DNA of 64,000 nucleotides from Solirubrobacter sp963798325. GTDB taxonomy: Bacteria; Actinomycetota; Thermoleophilia; Solirubrobacterales; Solirubrobacteraceae. The number at the start of each line of letters is the position of its first letter. Position 1 is the stretch's first letter. A program made the translations under genes and the position numbers. Positions 26,308-34,194 of the stretch are shown here, piece after piece. Under the pieces are notes generated by a model, which was not told where the DNA came from, did not search any database, and saw only the letters and a list, made by a program, of their open reading frames with translations. Where the stretch lies: contig CAWCSS010000001.1 of NCBI GenBank assembly GCA_963798325.1, positions 1,178,001 through 1,242,000 on the forward strand. Reading direction: 5' to 3'.

Positions 26308-27021
26308 GCGCCTTGGCGGGTCAGACCGTCGTGGTCATCGGCGGCAGCACGGGCATCGGCTATGAGACCGCGCGACTGGCGCGTTCGGCGGGCGCCGACG
26401 TCGTGCTCACCGCCCGCAACCCGGACCGGCTGCGCGGCGTGGCCGAGGAGCTCGGCGCCGTTCGCCACGCCGCCTTCGACGCCGCCGACGGCCAGGCGCT
26501 GGAAGCGTTCTTCGACTCCTCCGCGGACCCCGGTCGACCACGTGCTCGTCAGCGCCGGCCGGCCCTACTACGCGCCGCTCCCGGAGTTCGACATCGAGCA
26601 GGCCAAGCGCGCGTTCGACGAGCACCTGTGGCTCGCGTTCCGCCTGGCCAAGCTCGCCCCGGGCCGCGTGCGCGGCTCGCTGGCGTTCATCAGCGGCACG
26701 GGCGCCCGGCGCCCGGCGATCGGCCTCTCGGCGATCGCGGCCGACACCGCGGCCATGCCCGCGGTCGTGGCCAACCTCGCGCTCGAGATCGCCCCGGTCC
26801 GCGTGAACCTGATCGCCCCGGGCTTCGTCGACACGCCGCTGTCGGCCTCGCTGCTGGGCGACGAGCTCGACGCCCGGCGCGAGGAGCTGCGGGCGACGCT
26901 GCCGATCGGCCGCGTCGTCGGCCCGCGGGACATCGCCGCGATGGCGATCCACCTGATGACCAACACCGCCCTGACCGGCGCGACGTTCGACGTCGACGGA
27001 GGCCAGCAGCTGGTGCGCTGA
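26304..27021 (+). pseudogene. Short-chain dehydrogenase/reductase, one frameshift
   Basis: Read in two frames it gives an SDR of about 238 residues. The first frame holds the cofactor motif VVVIGGSTGIGYETARLARSAG; the second holds VSAGRPYYAPL, the beta-5 region GSLAFISGTGARRP, PVRVNLIAPGFVDTP and the closing GATFDVDGGQQLV. The frame changes in a CCCC run at 26528-26531, where one C fewer restores DPVDHVLVSAG. The usual Tyr-x-x-x-Lys is not obvious after FISGTG (AIAADTAAMPAV), so it may belong to the atypical, Tyr-less SDR group. The ATG overlaps the upstream stop codon and the stop lies 35 bases before the ArsR gene. Confidence 0.78.
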
Positions 27022-27056
27022 AACGCATCAATCTCATTTGATGTATCGTCTGGCGA

Positions 27057-27770
27057 GTGGCGACGCACCCGCCCGCCTTCCTGCAGCTCGCTGCCCATCC
27101 GCTGCGCTGGCGGCTGCTCGGTGAACTGGCCCGCAGCGACCGGCGCGTGGGCGAGCTCTGCGCGCGGCGGGCGAGCGCCAGAACCTCGTCTCCTACCACC
27201 TGCGGCTGCTGCGCGACGGTGGGCTGGTCACCTCCCGGCGCAGCGACGCGGACGGCCGCGACGTCTACTACGTGCTCGACCTCGAGCGCTGTCGCGAGCT
27301 GCTGGCGGGGGCGGGGGCGGCGCTGCATCCCGCGCTGGGCGGGCGACCGTCCCGCGCCACGGTGGGCGCGGACGTGCTGTTCCTGTGCACGGGCAACAGC
27401 GCGCGTTCGCAGATGGCCGAGGCGCTGGCGGTGCAGCTCTCCGACGGGGCGGTGCGGGCGATCAGCGCCGGCAGCCACCCAAAGCCGCTGCACCCGCTGG
27501 CGGTGGAGGTCATGCGCGAGCGCGGGATCGACATCGCCGGCCGGCGCTCGAAGTCGCTCGACGAGTTCATCGGGCACCGCTTCGACGCCGTGATCAGCCT
27601 GTGCGACCGCGTGCGCGAGGTCTGCCCCGAGTTCCCGGCGAGGACGGTCCACTGGAGCCTCGCGGACCCGAGCCGCGACGGGCACGCGGGCCGCGTTCGA
27701 GCGCACCGCCGACGGAGCTCACGACACGCATCCGCTTTCTGCTGGCGAGGAGGTCAACGCCCATGCCTGA
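27057..27770 (+). pseudogene. ArsR-type regulator fused to low-molecular-weight phosphatase/arsenate reductase, frameshifted
   Basis: Reading from GTG 27057, residues 1-90 are an ArsR winged helix (LAAHPLRWRLLGELARSDRRVGELC, then in another frame QNLVSYHLRLLRDGGLV and DVYYVLDLERC). The C-terminal half is an LMW-PTP/arsenate reductase domain with the P-loop LFLCTGNSARSQMAEA and the later Asp loop HWSLADPSRD. Such natural fusions couple arsenic sensing and arsenate reduction. Indels lie near 27168 (loss), 27690, 27714 (gains) and 27748 (loss); the restored C-terminus would be EEVNAHA, ending inside the start of the VOC gene. A GATG/TATCG-like region just upstream (ATCAATCTCATTTGATGTATC) fits an ArsR operator. 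Confidence 0.78.
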
Positions 27771-28146
27771 CGAGTTCGTCAACGTCCGCTACATCGTCGA
27801 CGACGTGGAGGCGGCGATCGCCTTCTACACCACCCACTTCGGGTTCGACCTGCGCACGAGCGCCGCGCCCGCGTTCGCCGACGTCACGCGCGGGCGCCTG
27901 CGCCTGCTGCTGAGCGGCCCGTTGAGCTCGGCCGGCCGCCCGATGCCGGACGGGCGGGTGCCGGCGCCCGGCGGCTGGAACCGGATCCACCTGCTCGTCG
28001 ACGACATCGCCGCCGAGGTCGAGCGCCTGCGCGCCGCGGGATTGACCTTCCGCAACGAGATCGTCACCGGCCCGGGCGGGCGGCAGATCGTGCTCGACGA
28101 CCCCGCGGGCAACGCGATCGAGCTCTTCCAGCCCGCGGGCACCTAG
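27763..28146 (+). CDS. VOC family protein (ArsI/CadI-like context)
   Basis: A 127-residue VOC protein and the only intact gene in this cluster. MPDEFVNVRYIVDDVEAAIAF and TTHFGFDL form the first module, and GRQIVLDDPAGNAIELFQP the last. VOC genes are frequent in ars clusters (ArsI, CadI), and the ArsR fusion overlaps its start codon, which has a good GGAGG at 27747-27752. The metal ligands cannot be judged from sequence alone, so ArsI-type C-As lyase activity is only a guess; a general fosfomycin/bleomycin-type or glyoxalase-like role is equally possible. Confidence 0.8.
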   Translation: MPDEFVNVRYIVDDVEAAIAFYTTHFGFDLRTSAAPAFADVTRGRLRLLLSGPLSSAGRPMPDGRVPAPGGWNRIHLLVDDIAAEVERLRAAGLTFRNEIVTGPGGRQIVLDDPAGNAIELFQPAGT

Positions 28147-28148
28147 CC

Positions 28149-29242
28149 GTGGGCGCCCGAGCCTCGGCGTCCTCGTCCGCGAGTGGGGCCGGATCGGGTG
28201 CATCGGGTTCGGCGGGCCGCCGGCGCACATCGCGCTGCTGCGGGAGTTGTGCGTGACCCGCCGCGGCGTGGCTTCGCGCGGACGAGTTCGAGGACGCGAT
28301 CGCGGCCACCAACCTGCTGCCCGGTCCGGCCTCGACCCAGCTCGCGATCTACTGCGCGTGGCGGCTGCGCGGGGTCCCCGGCGCGCTGGTCGGCGGGCTG
28401 AGCTTCATCCTGCCGGGGCTGGTCGTGATCCTGGCGTTGAGCGCGCTGTTCCTGGCCGACCGCCGCCGGCGTGGGTGCTCGGGGCGGGTGCGGGCGCGGG
28501 GGCCGCCGTGGCCGCGGTCGCGGTGCACGCGCCGCCGGGCTCGCGCCGGCCAGCTGGCGCCGCGCGGCGGCGCGCGGTCGCTGGGTGGGCTATGCGCTGG
28601 CCGGAGCGTTCTCGGCGGCGACCGTCGGCGCGTGGCTCGTGCTCGTCCTGCTCGCCTGCGGCGCGATCGAGGTCTCGGTGCGCGCGCGCGTCGCGAGCGC
28701 GCACGCCTGGCCGCTGCTCGCGGCGGTCGCGGTCCCCAGCGGGCTCGTCGTGGGTCGCGCTGAAGGTCGGCGCGCTCTCCTACGGCGGCGGGTTCGTGAT
28801 CATCCCGCTGATGCAGCACGACGCGGTCGACGCTACCACTGGATGACCGACGCGCAGTTCCTCAACGCGGTCGCGCTCGGGCAGGTCACGCCCGGCCCGG
28901 TGCTGCACACCGTGGCCGTCGTCGGCTACGCCGCGGCCGGGCTCGGCGGGGCGCTGCTGGCCGCCGCGGTGGCGTTCGCGCCGTCGTTCGCGTTCATCCT
29001 CATCGGCGCCGATCGCTTCGACCGGCTGCGGGCGAACCCGGCGGTCCAGAGCTTCCTCGGCGGCGCCGGCCCGGCGGCGATCGGCGCGATCGCCGGGTCC
29101 GCCGTGCCGCTGGCGCTCGCGCTCAGCGAGCCGTGGCAGTTCGTCGTGCTGGCGGCCGCCGCGCGTCGCGCTGTTCGTGCTGCGCCGCGGCCCGGTGCTG
29201 ACGCTGGTCGCCGCGGGGGCGATCGGCGCGCTTCAGTCGTAG
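28149..29242 (+). pseudogene. chrA: Chromate transporter (ChrA family), multiple frameshifts
   Basis: The sequence encodes a two-module CHR membrane protein of about 360 residues but needs six or seven frame changes. Module 1 shows GCIGFGGPPAHIALLREL, EDAIAATNLLPGPASTQLAIY and GALVGGLSFILPGLVVILAL. Module 2 repeats the pattern as VALKVGALSYGGGFVIIPLM, FLNAVALGQVTPGPVLHTVA and FAPSFAFILIGA. CHR proteins export chromate or take up sulfate. Apparent indels are near the start, then 28268 (gain), 28462 and 28535 (loss), 28750 (gain), 28832 (loss) and 29162 (gain). Every motif of both modules survives, which argues for assembly error more than for decay. Confidence 0.82.
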
Positions 29243-29372
29243 AAGCGCCGGACGCTGGAGCCCGTGCGGGAGACTTGCCGTAATGTGAGACGCGGTCTCC
29301 TCAGAGACTTGTGGACGCTATTCGCCCGGAAACCGTGCGGTTCTCCTCTCCCTGAGGTTGAGCTCTCTCAGA

Positions 29373-29420
29373 GCCCCCCTCCCTCCCTGACCCGCCCCCC
29401 CCATCCCCGCCCCCCCCGGG
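29373..29420. repeat. C-rich tract (G-quadruplex-prone on the minus strand)
   Basis: The stretch contains C runs of 6, 3, 3, 3, 8, 4 and 8 with short spacers. Its complement has more than four G tracts of at least three bases. It is in the 222-base gap between chrA and the sigma factor gene, within which the direct repeat GAGACTTG also occurs twice (29270s and 29305s). Confidence 0.6.
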
Positions 29421-29464
29421 CACGCCCGTCACAGAATCGTTAGCTCGCGTCAAGTTGGGGGTGA

Positions 29465-30031
29465 ATGAGGTCGTGGCACTCCACCGATGACGAGACGCTG
29501 CTCGCGAGCGCGGGGCGTGATCGCTCGGCGTTCGCGGTGTTCTATGAGCGCCACGAACGCGACGTGCTCGGGTTCTTCGGCGCGGTCACGCGGCGGCCGG
29601 AGCTCGCGGCGGACCTGACGGCGGAGACGTTCGCGGCGGCGCTCGAGGGAGTCGCCACGTTCGATCCCGAGCGCGGGAACGCGCGGATGTGGCTGTTCGG
29701 GATCGCTCGCAACCTGCTCGCGGGGAGCGCCCGGCGCGGGCGGGTGGAGTCGGCGGCACGGCGGCGGATCGGGCTGGACCCGCTGGTGCTGCGGGCGCAT
29801 CACATCGAGCTGATCGAGCGCCTGGTGGCGGCTGAAGGCGACGCGATCGTCGCCGCGTGGCTGGAGGAGCTGCCCGCCGATGAGGCGCGGGCGCTGCGCG
29901 AGCGGGTGCTCGACGAGCGCGCCTACGCCGACATCGCCAGTGACCTGCGGTGCTCGGAGGCCGTCGTGCGCAAGCGCGTGAGCCGCGGGCTGGGACGGCT
30001 GCGGCGGCGGATGAGCGAGGGCGCCGGATGA
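29465..30031 (+). CDS. ECF-type RNA polymerase sigma factor
   Basis: A 188-residue sigma-70 family protein. Region 2 is AFAVFYERHERDVLGFFGAVTR through AADLTAETFAAALE and FDPERGNARMWLFGIARNLL; region 4 is ELPADEARALRERVLDERAYADIASDLRCSEAVVRKRVSRGLGRLR. Its last codons overlap the start of the next gene (ATGA at 30028), a membrane protein with a cytoplasmic N-terminus that is the likely anti-sigma or partner. A paralogous pair lies at 57585-59043. The target promoter cannot be inferred. Confidence 0.88.
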   Translation: MRSWHSTDDETLLASAGRDRSAFAVFYERHERDVLGFFGAVTRRPELAADLTAETFAAALEGVATFDPERGNARMWLFGIARNLLAGSARRGRVESAARRRIGLDPLVLRAHHIELIERLVAAEGDAIVAAWLEELPADEARALRERVLDERAYADIASDLRCSEAVVRKRVSRGLGRLRRRMSEGAG

Positions 30032-31266
30032 CGATCCTGCCTGAGCTGCGCGACGCGCTCGCCCGTTCGCCGGTGATCCTGCCCGAGCTGCGTGATGGGC
30101 TCGCCCGAACGCGGTCGCGCCGCACCCGCCGCCGGCCGGTCGTCGCCACCGGGGTCGCGCTCACCGGCCTGCTGGCCGCGGCGGGCGCGCTGGCCGCGAC
30201 CGGCGTCCTGCAGATCGGCGAGCCGGTCACGCCCCGTCACGTCGAGCGCGACCCGGCCCGCGGCGTCGGCGTGCCTGTCGGGTCGACCGCGCGGCTGTTG
30301 GGGCTGCGCGTCGCCGATCCCGCGGGCGGCCCGCCGTGGGGCCTGCGGGTCGTCAAGACCTCTCGGGGCCTGGCCTGCCTGCAGGTGGGGCGCGTCGTCG
30401 GGAACGAGCTCGGCGTGCTCGGCCAGGACGGCGTGGCGGGCGACGACGGGCGCTTCCATCCGCTTCCCGTGGCTACCGCAAGCACGCCCACGACCCCATG
30501 CCTGCTGCCGGACGGCGCCGGCCGGCTGTTCGCCGGCACGGACCGACTCACCTACGCCAGCGGCGACAGCACCGAGCGTTCCTGCCGCGGGCGCGACCTG
30601 CGCGGCTCCGGCCGCACCCCCTGCCCCGCGGCCGACGAACGACGCGTCGCGTACGGGCTGCTGGGCCCGGAGGCCGCGAGCGTCACCTTCGTGGACGGCA
30701 CGCGGATGGACCTCACGGCGCCCGACGGCGCGTACCTGTCCGTGCGCCCCGGCAAGGGCCAACCGTCGGAGATCATCATGGGCGGTCCGGCCGTCGGGGG
30801 GGCCGGCGCGGTGGAGCGGATCGAGTACCGCGACGGGACCCACTGTCCCGAGGCCGGCTCAAGACAGGCTGCCTGTCCACCCAAGGGGTACGTCAAGCGC
30901 TTCACCGCCACCCGCGACAAGCCCGCGGCACTGACGGTGACCATGGGCAGCCGGAAGATCGGCGACAAGCGCGTACCGGAGATCCGTGTGCGCTTCCGGG
31001 CACCCATGGCGATCACCGACGCCCAGCGCATGTACCTGTTCGAGGGCCGCTTCCCCCACAGCGCGGTCAAGCGCTGCCGGCGCGCGATCTTCTTCACGCC
31101 CACCAACCGCAACATCGCACGTGGCGAGACCGTCCGCCTGTTCGGGATCGTCCCGCCGGACTGCACGGGCACGCTGCGCGCCCACGTGCTCCTGACCGAC
31201 ATCAGCTACAGCAACGGCAAGCCGCGACCCGCCGTCGTCGGCCGCGTGTCACGCGAGTTCCGCTAG
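30028..31266 (+). CDS. Single-pass membrane protein, putative anti-sigma partner of the ECF factor
   Basis: A 412-residue protein: about 37 cytoplasmic residues, one membrane helix (38-60, VVATGVALTGLLAAAGALAA) and a large extracellular part. The N-terminus contains a tandem 14-residue duplication (ILPELRDALARSPV then ILPELRDGLARTRS). The outside region has several paired Cys (GLACLQVG, TPCLL, SCRGRDL, TPCP) suggesting disulfides, and a C-terminal Ig-like stretch. Gene order and topology mirror the sigma/membrane pair at 57585-59043, which supports a role as anti-sigma or signal-transducing partner, but no known anti-sigma domain (such as a zinc-binding ASD) is visible. It overlaps the MocR gene tail to tail by 18 bases. 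Confidence 0.7.
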   Translation: MTILPELRDALARSPVILPELRDGLARTRSRRTRRRPVVATGVALTGLLAAAGALAATGVLQIGEPVTPRHVERDPARGVGVPVGSTARLLGLRVADPAGGPPWGLRVVKTSRGLACLQVGRVVGNELGVLGQDGVAGDDGRFHPLPVATASTPTTPCLLPDGAGRLFAGTDRLTYASGDSTERSCRGRDLRGSGRTPCPAADERRVAYGLLGPEAASVTFVDGTRMDLTAPDGAYLSVRPGKGQPSEIIMGGPAVGGAGAVERIEYRDGTHCPEAGSRQAACPPKGYVKRFTATRDKPAALTVTMGSRKIGDKRVPEIRVRFRAPMAITDAQRMYLFEGRFPHSAVKRCRRAIFFTPTNRNIARGETVRLFGIVPPDCTGTLRAHVLLTDISYSNGKPRPAVVGRVSREFR

Positions 31267-32652
31267 CACCTCGCCGAGGATGCGCGCACCCCGGTCGAGC
31301 TCGTCGACCTGCGCGGACGCGAACGTCAGCCGCAGGAACGGGCCGGGAGCCTCGGCCGGGAACCACGGCCGGCCGGCGCTGACGATCACGCCTTCGCGCT
31401 CCGCGGCGGCGGCGACGGCCACGTCGTCCACCCCGTCGGGCAGGCCGATCCACAGCGAGAACCCGCCGCGCGGCACGAGCTCCACCCGCGCCCGCGGCGC
31501 ATGCCGGCGCAAAGCGGCGATCAGCACGTCGCGGCGCTCGGTCAACGCGGCCGCGGTCGTGCGCCGGTGGCGGCGCCAGGCGGGCGAGGACACGAGGTCC
31601 AGCGCCGCCTCCTGCAGCGGGCCGGCGACGATGAAGTCGTCGACCGTGCGCGCGGCGCGGATCCGCGCGCCCGCCGCCCCGCGCGCGGCGATCGCCCCGA
31701 TCCGCAGGCCCGGCGCGGCCGCCTTGGTGAGCGAGCGCAGGTAGACGACGTGCCCGTCACGGTCCTCGGAGGCGAGCGGCGGCGGCGGGTCGTCGTCGAG
31801 CGACAGGTCACGCGCGTAGTCGTCCTCGACCAGGAACGCGCCCGCCTCGCGCACGATCCGCAGCACCTCGGCACGCCGCTCCGGCGCCAGCGACGCGCCG
31901 TGCGGGTTGGCGTAGAGCGGCTGGCAGACGAAGACCTTCGCTCCGGTGGCGCGGAACGCCGCCTCGAGCAGGTCGGTTCGCACGCCGCCGCGGTCGACCG
32001 GGACCGGCACCACGCGCCCGCCCGCCATCCGCGCCGCGGCGATCGTCCCGAGGAACGTCGGCGACTCGACCAGCACCGGGACGCCCGGCCCCGCGAACAC
32101 GCGCATCACCGTCGAGAGCCCGGCCTGCGCGCCCGGCGTCACGACGACATCGTGCGCGCGGAACAGCCCGCCCGCCTCGGCCGCGAACCACGCCCGCAGT
32201 CGATCGATGCCCTCGGTCGGCACCCGCGCCCAGGCGCCCGGCCGCCGGGCGGCCCGGGCCAGCGCCGCCGCGAGCAGCCCGGTGGGCTGCAGCGACTCGT
32301 CCGGGTAGCCGCTGGAGAGCGCGATCGCGCCCGGGGGCGGCAGCCGCATCATGTCGTAGAGCGCCGACGCGTCAGCCGCGCCCTCGCCCAGTGCCAGCGC
32401 CTGCCAGCCCAGGTCAGGGGCGATCACCTCCGGCTCGGGGGCAGGCGACGTCACGAACGTTCCGCGGCCCGGGCGCGGATCGACGAGCCCCTCGTCAGCG
32501 AGGCGAGCGATCGCCCGCTGCACGGTCTGGGGGCCGGCCCGGTGACGAGCCATCAGCTCGCGCACCGACGGCAGCCGCGCGCCCGGCGGCAACGCCACCG
32601 CGGTGGCGCGCAGGTCTTCCGCCACCCGCTCAAAAGCGTTATCCTCAATCAT
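31249..32652 (-). CDS. MocR/GntR-family regulator with PLP aminotransferase domain
   Basis: A 467-residue protein from ATG 32652 (MIEDNAFERVAEDLRATAV). Residues 5-75 are a GntR winged helix (GARLPSVRELMARHRAGPQTVQRAIARLADEGLVDPRPGRGTFV, split by family positions), and residues about 110-460 are a fold-type I aminotransferase with the PLP Lys in YLRSLTKAAAPGLRIG. MocR proteins bind PLP or an amino-acid adduct and control transporters or biosynthesis genes next door. The divergent EamA exporter is the obvious target, and three copies of a GATAACGC-like octamer lie in the shared start region. Confidence 0.9.
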   Translation of the reverse strand: MIEDNAFERVAEDLRATAVALPPGARLPSVRELMARHRAGPQTVQRAIARLADEGLVDPRPGRGTFVTSPAPEPEVIAPDLGWQALALGEGAADASALYDMMRLPPPGAIALSSGYPDESLQPTGLLAAALARAARRPGAWARVPTEGIDRLRAWFAAEAGGLFRAHDVVVTPGAQAGLSTVMRVFAGPGVPVLVESPTFLGTIAAARMAGGRVVPVPVDRGGVRTDLLEAAFRATGAKVFVCQPLYANPHGASLAPERRAEVLRIVREAGAFLVEDDYARDLSLDDDPPPPLASEDRDGHVVYLRSLTKAAAPGLRIGAIAARGAAGARIRAARTVDDFIVAGPLQEAALDLVSSPAWRRHRRTTAAALTERRDVLIAALRRHAPRARVELVPRGGFSLWIGLPDGVDDVAVAAAAEREGVIVSAGRPWFPAEAPGPFLRLTFASAQVDELDRGARILGEVLAELA

Positions 32653-32693
32653 GGATACGGCGAATAACGCTATCAGCGCGCGGCCGATAACGC
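32636..32693. promoter_or_regulatory. Putative MocR operator with three octamer sites
   Basis: GCGTTATC (32636-32643) and two copies on the other orientation, AATAACGC (32663-32670) and GATAACGC (32686-32693), surround the shared start codons of the MocR and EamA genes. Spacing of 27 and 23 bases is close to two helical turns each. Confidence 0.6.
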
Positions 32694-33577
32694 GAGGCCT
32701 CGCGCTCGGGCTGGTCGGCGTTCTCGCCTTCTCGTTCTCGCTCCCCGCCACGCGCCTGGCGGTCGAGGACCTCAACCCGTGGTTCGTCTCCTTCGCCCGC
32801 GCGGCCGTCGCCGCGGCGCTGGCCGCGGGCTATCTGCTGGCCGTCCGCGCGCCGCGCCCCACACGCGAGCAGTGGGGCCGGCTGGCGCTCGTGGCCGGCG
32901 GCGCCGTCATCGGCTTCCCGCTGCTGACCGGTCTGGCGCTCGTGACGAGCGAGTCCCAGCACGGCGCGGTCGTCGTCGCTCTGCTCCCGGCGGCCACGGC
33001 GCTCGCCGCCGTCGCCCGGGCGGGCGAGCGGCCCGCCGCGCTGTTCTGGTTCGCGGCGACGACGGGTCTGCTGATCGTCGTGGGGTTCACCGTCGCCAAC
33101 TCCGGCGGCGCGCTCACCGGCGCGGACGTCTTCCTGCTCGCCGCCATCGCGGTCTGCGCCGTCGCCTACGCCGAGGGCGGCGTCCTCAGCCGTGACCTCG
33201 GCGGCGCGCGGACGATCTGCTGGGCGCTCGTGCTCTCGGCGCCGATCACGGTGCCGGTGGCCGTGTTGACCGCGGCCACGACGAGCCTGCACGCCGGCCC
33301 GACCGCGTGGCTCGGGCTGGCCTACGTCTCGGTCATCTCGATGTTCCTCGGCTTCTTCGCCTGGTACGCCGGCCTGGCGCGCGGGGGCGTGGCGAAAGTC
33401 GGCCAGGTCCAGCTCCTGCAGCCGCTGCTGACCTTCCTCTGGGCCGGGCTCATCCTCGGCGAGCACATCGGCGCCGCAACGGTCCTGGCGGCCACCGCCG
33501 TCCTCGCCTCGGTGGTCGTGACACAACGCGCGCGGGTCGCGTCTACTATTCCCCTCAGCGGAATCGCGCGCGCGTAA
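32651..33577 (+). CDS. EamA/DMT-family transporter
   Basis: A 308-residue drug/metabolite transporter with ten predicted membrane helices in two EamA repeats (LVGVLAFSFSLPATRLAVEDLNPWF in the first; FLGFFAWYAGLARGGVAKVGQVQLLQPL in the second). The latter matches exporters of amino acids or small metabolites. The ATG at 32651 shares the CATG tetranucleotide with the divergent MocR start, so if both are correct the mRNA must be leaderless or the true start is further in; GLALGLVGVLAF is the first membrane helix. MocR control is likely. Confidence 0.86.
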   Translation: MDTANNAISARPITRGLALGLVGVLAFSFSLPATRLAVEDLNPWFVSFARAAVAAALAAGYLLAVRAPRPTREQWGRLALVAGGAVIGFPLLTGLALVTSESQHGAVVVALLPAATALAAVARAGERPAALFWFAATTGLLIVVGFTVANSGGALTGADVFLLAAIAVCAVAYAEGGVLSRDLGGARTICWALVLSAPITVPVAVLTAATTSLHAGPTAWLGLAYVSVISMFLGFFAWYAGLARGGVAKVGQVQLLQPLLTFLWAGLILGEHIGAATVLAATAVLASVVVTQRARVASTIPLSGIARA

Positions 33578-33628
33578 GCCTGCCGCGCCCCCGTATCCCC
33601 TGCTTGCCCGAGAAGGAAGGACCCCCCA

Positions 33629-33895
33629 ATGGCTGAGAAGCGTAAGCCCGCCAAGATGGCGAACCGCAACGTCGGCGCCGAGACGATCAAGGACGATGGC
33701 GACAAGTACGCCGTCGTGCGCGACGGACTCCGCGTCTACGGAGGCGGCGGTGTCGCCCTGGGCGAGGCCGTGCGCCTCGCGACCAGCCTCGCGGCCGGCG
33801 CGGGCGTCTCGCGGGTCGACGCCGGCGGCGCCCTGACCCCCGGCACGGTCGACGCCAACGGCGAGTTCATCGCCTACGAGCCCGCTGCCGCCTAG
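33629..33895 (+). CDS. Conserved-looking small hypothetical protein
   Basis: An 88-residue protein starting MAEKRKPAKMANRNVGAETIK, preceded by a purine-rich GAAGGAAGGA ribosome binding site. Its first 20 residues are basic, the rest is Gly/Ala-rich with DKYAVVRDGLRVYGGGGVALGEAVRLA. No family was recognised. Clear codon bias and a good RBS make it credible. Its own promoter region is short (about 50 bases after the EamA stop). Confidence 0.68.
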   Translation: MAEKRKPAKMANRNVGAETIKDDGDKYAVVRDGLRVYGGGGVALGEAVRLATSLAAGAGVSRVDAGGALTPGTVDANGEFIAYEPAAA

Positions 33896-34010
33896 CCGCG
33901 AGCTCGCGTAACAGGAGCCGCGGCTCGAGGCCGATCGCGGCCTCCGTGAAGCGCACGACCGTCAGGCCGTGCGCTTCCAGCAGTGCCTGATCGGCCTTCG
34001 TCCTGCGTGA
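33867..34010 (-). pseudogene. Possible remnant of a DUF559-like protein C-terminus
   Basis: On the minus strand the frame reads TKADQALLEAHGLTVVRF then TEAAIGLEPRLLLRELAA, a pattern like the end of DUF559/very-short-patch-like proteins (D..LL..G..VVRFT). Upstream of it the reading is lost and no start or N-terminal domain exists. It overlaps the end of the 88-residue gene on the other strand. This may be chance coding in GC-rich DNA. Confidence 0.25.
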
Positions 34011-34103
34011 GCGCGGCGTCGTCGGCCATCGCCGCGAGCCGCTCGCCCGGACTGGACCGGGCGCGTGATCGCCACCGGCGACGCGGCGCGGGCGGCCGAA
34101 CAT

Positions 34104-34137
34104 GTAACGATGTTTTCGGTTACCGGAAACTCGTTAC
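34104..34137. promoter_or_regulatory. Nested palindrome upstream of aldehyde dehydrogenase (copy 1)
   Basis: Outer arms GTAACGA and TCGTTAC enclose TTTTCGGTTACCGGAAA. The complement is nearly the same as the element at 59401-59439, including the exact 17-base core TTTCCGGTAACCGAAAA. It ends 57 bases before the aldehyde dehydrogenase start. The AT-rich, dyad-symmetric design fits an operator for a TetR-type dimer pair, but no such regulator is in the window. Confidence 0.6.
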
Positions 34138-34194
34138 GTGTAGGCGCGCCGAACGCTCCCTACCTCGAACTGCTGCGTGACAAGGAGAAGCACC

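Noticed and set aside
29243..29464. Possible tRNA or small RNA in the chrA-sigma gap
   Set aside because: No cloverleaf or conserved loop sequence could be found; only repeats and C runs are visible.
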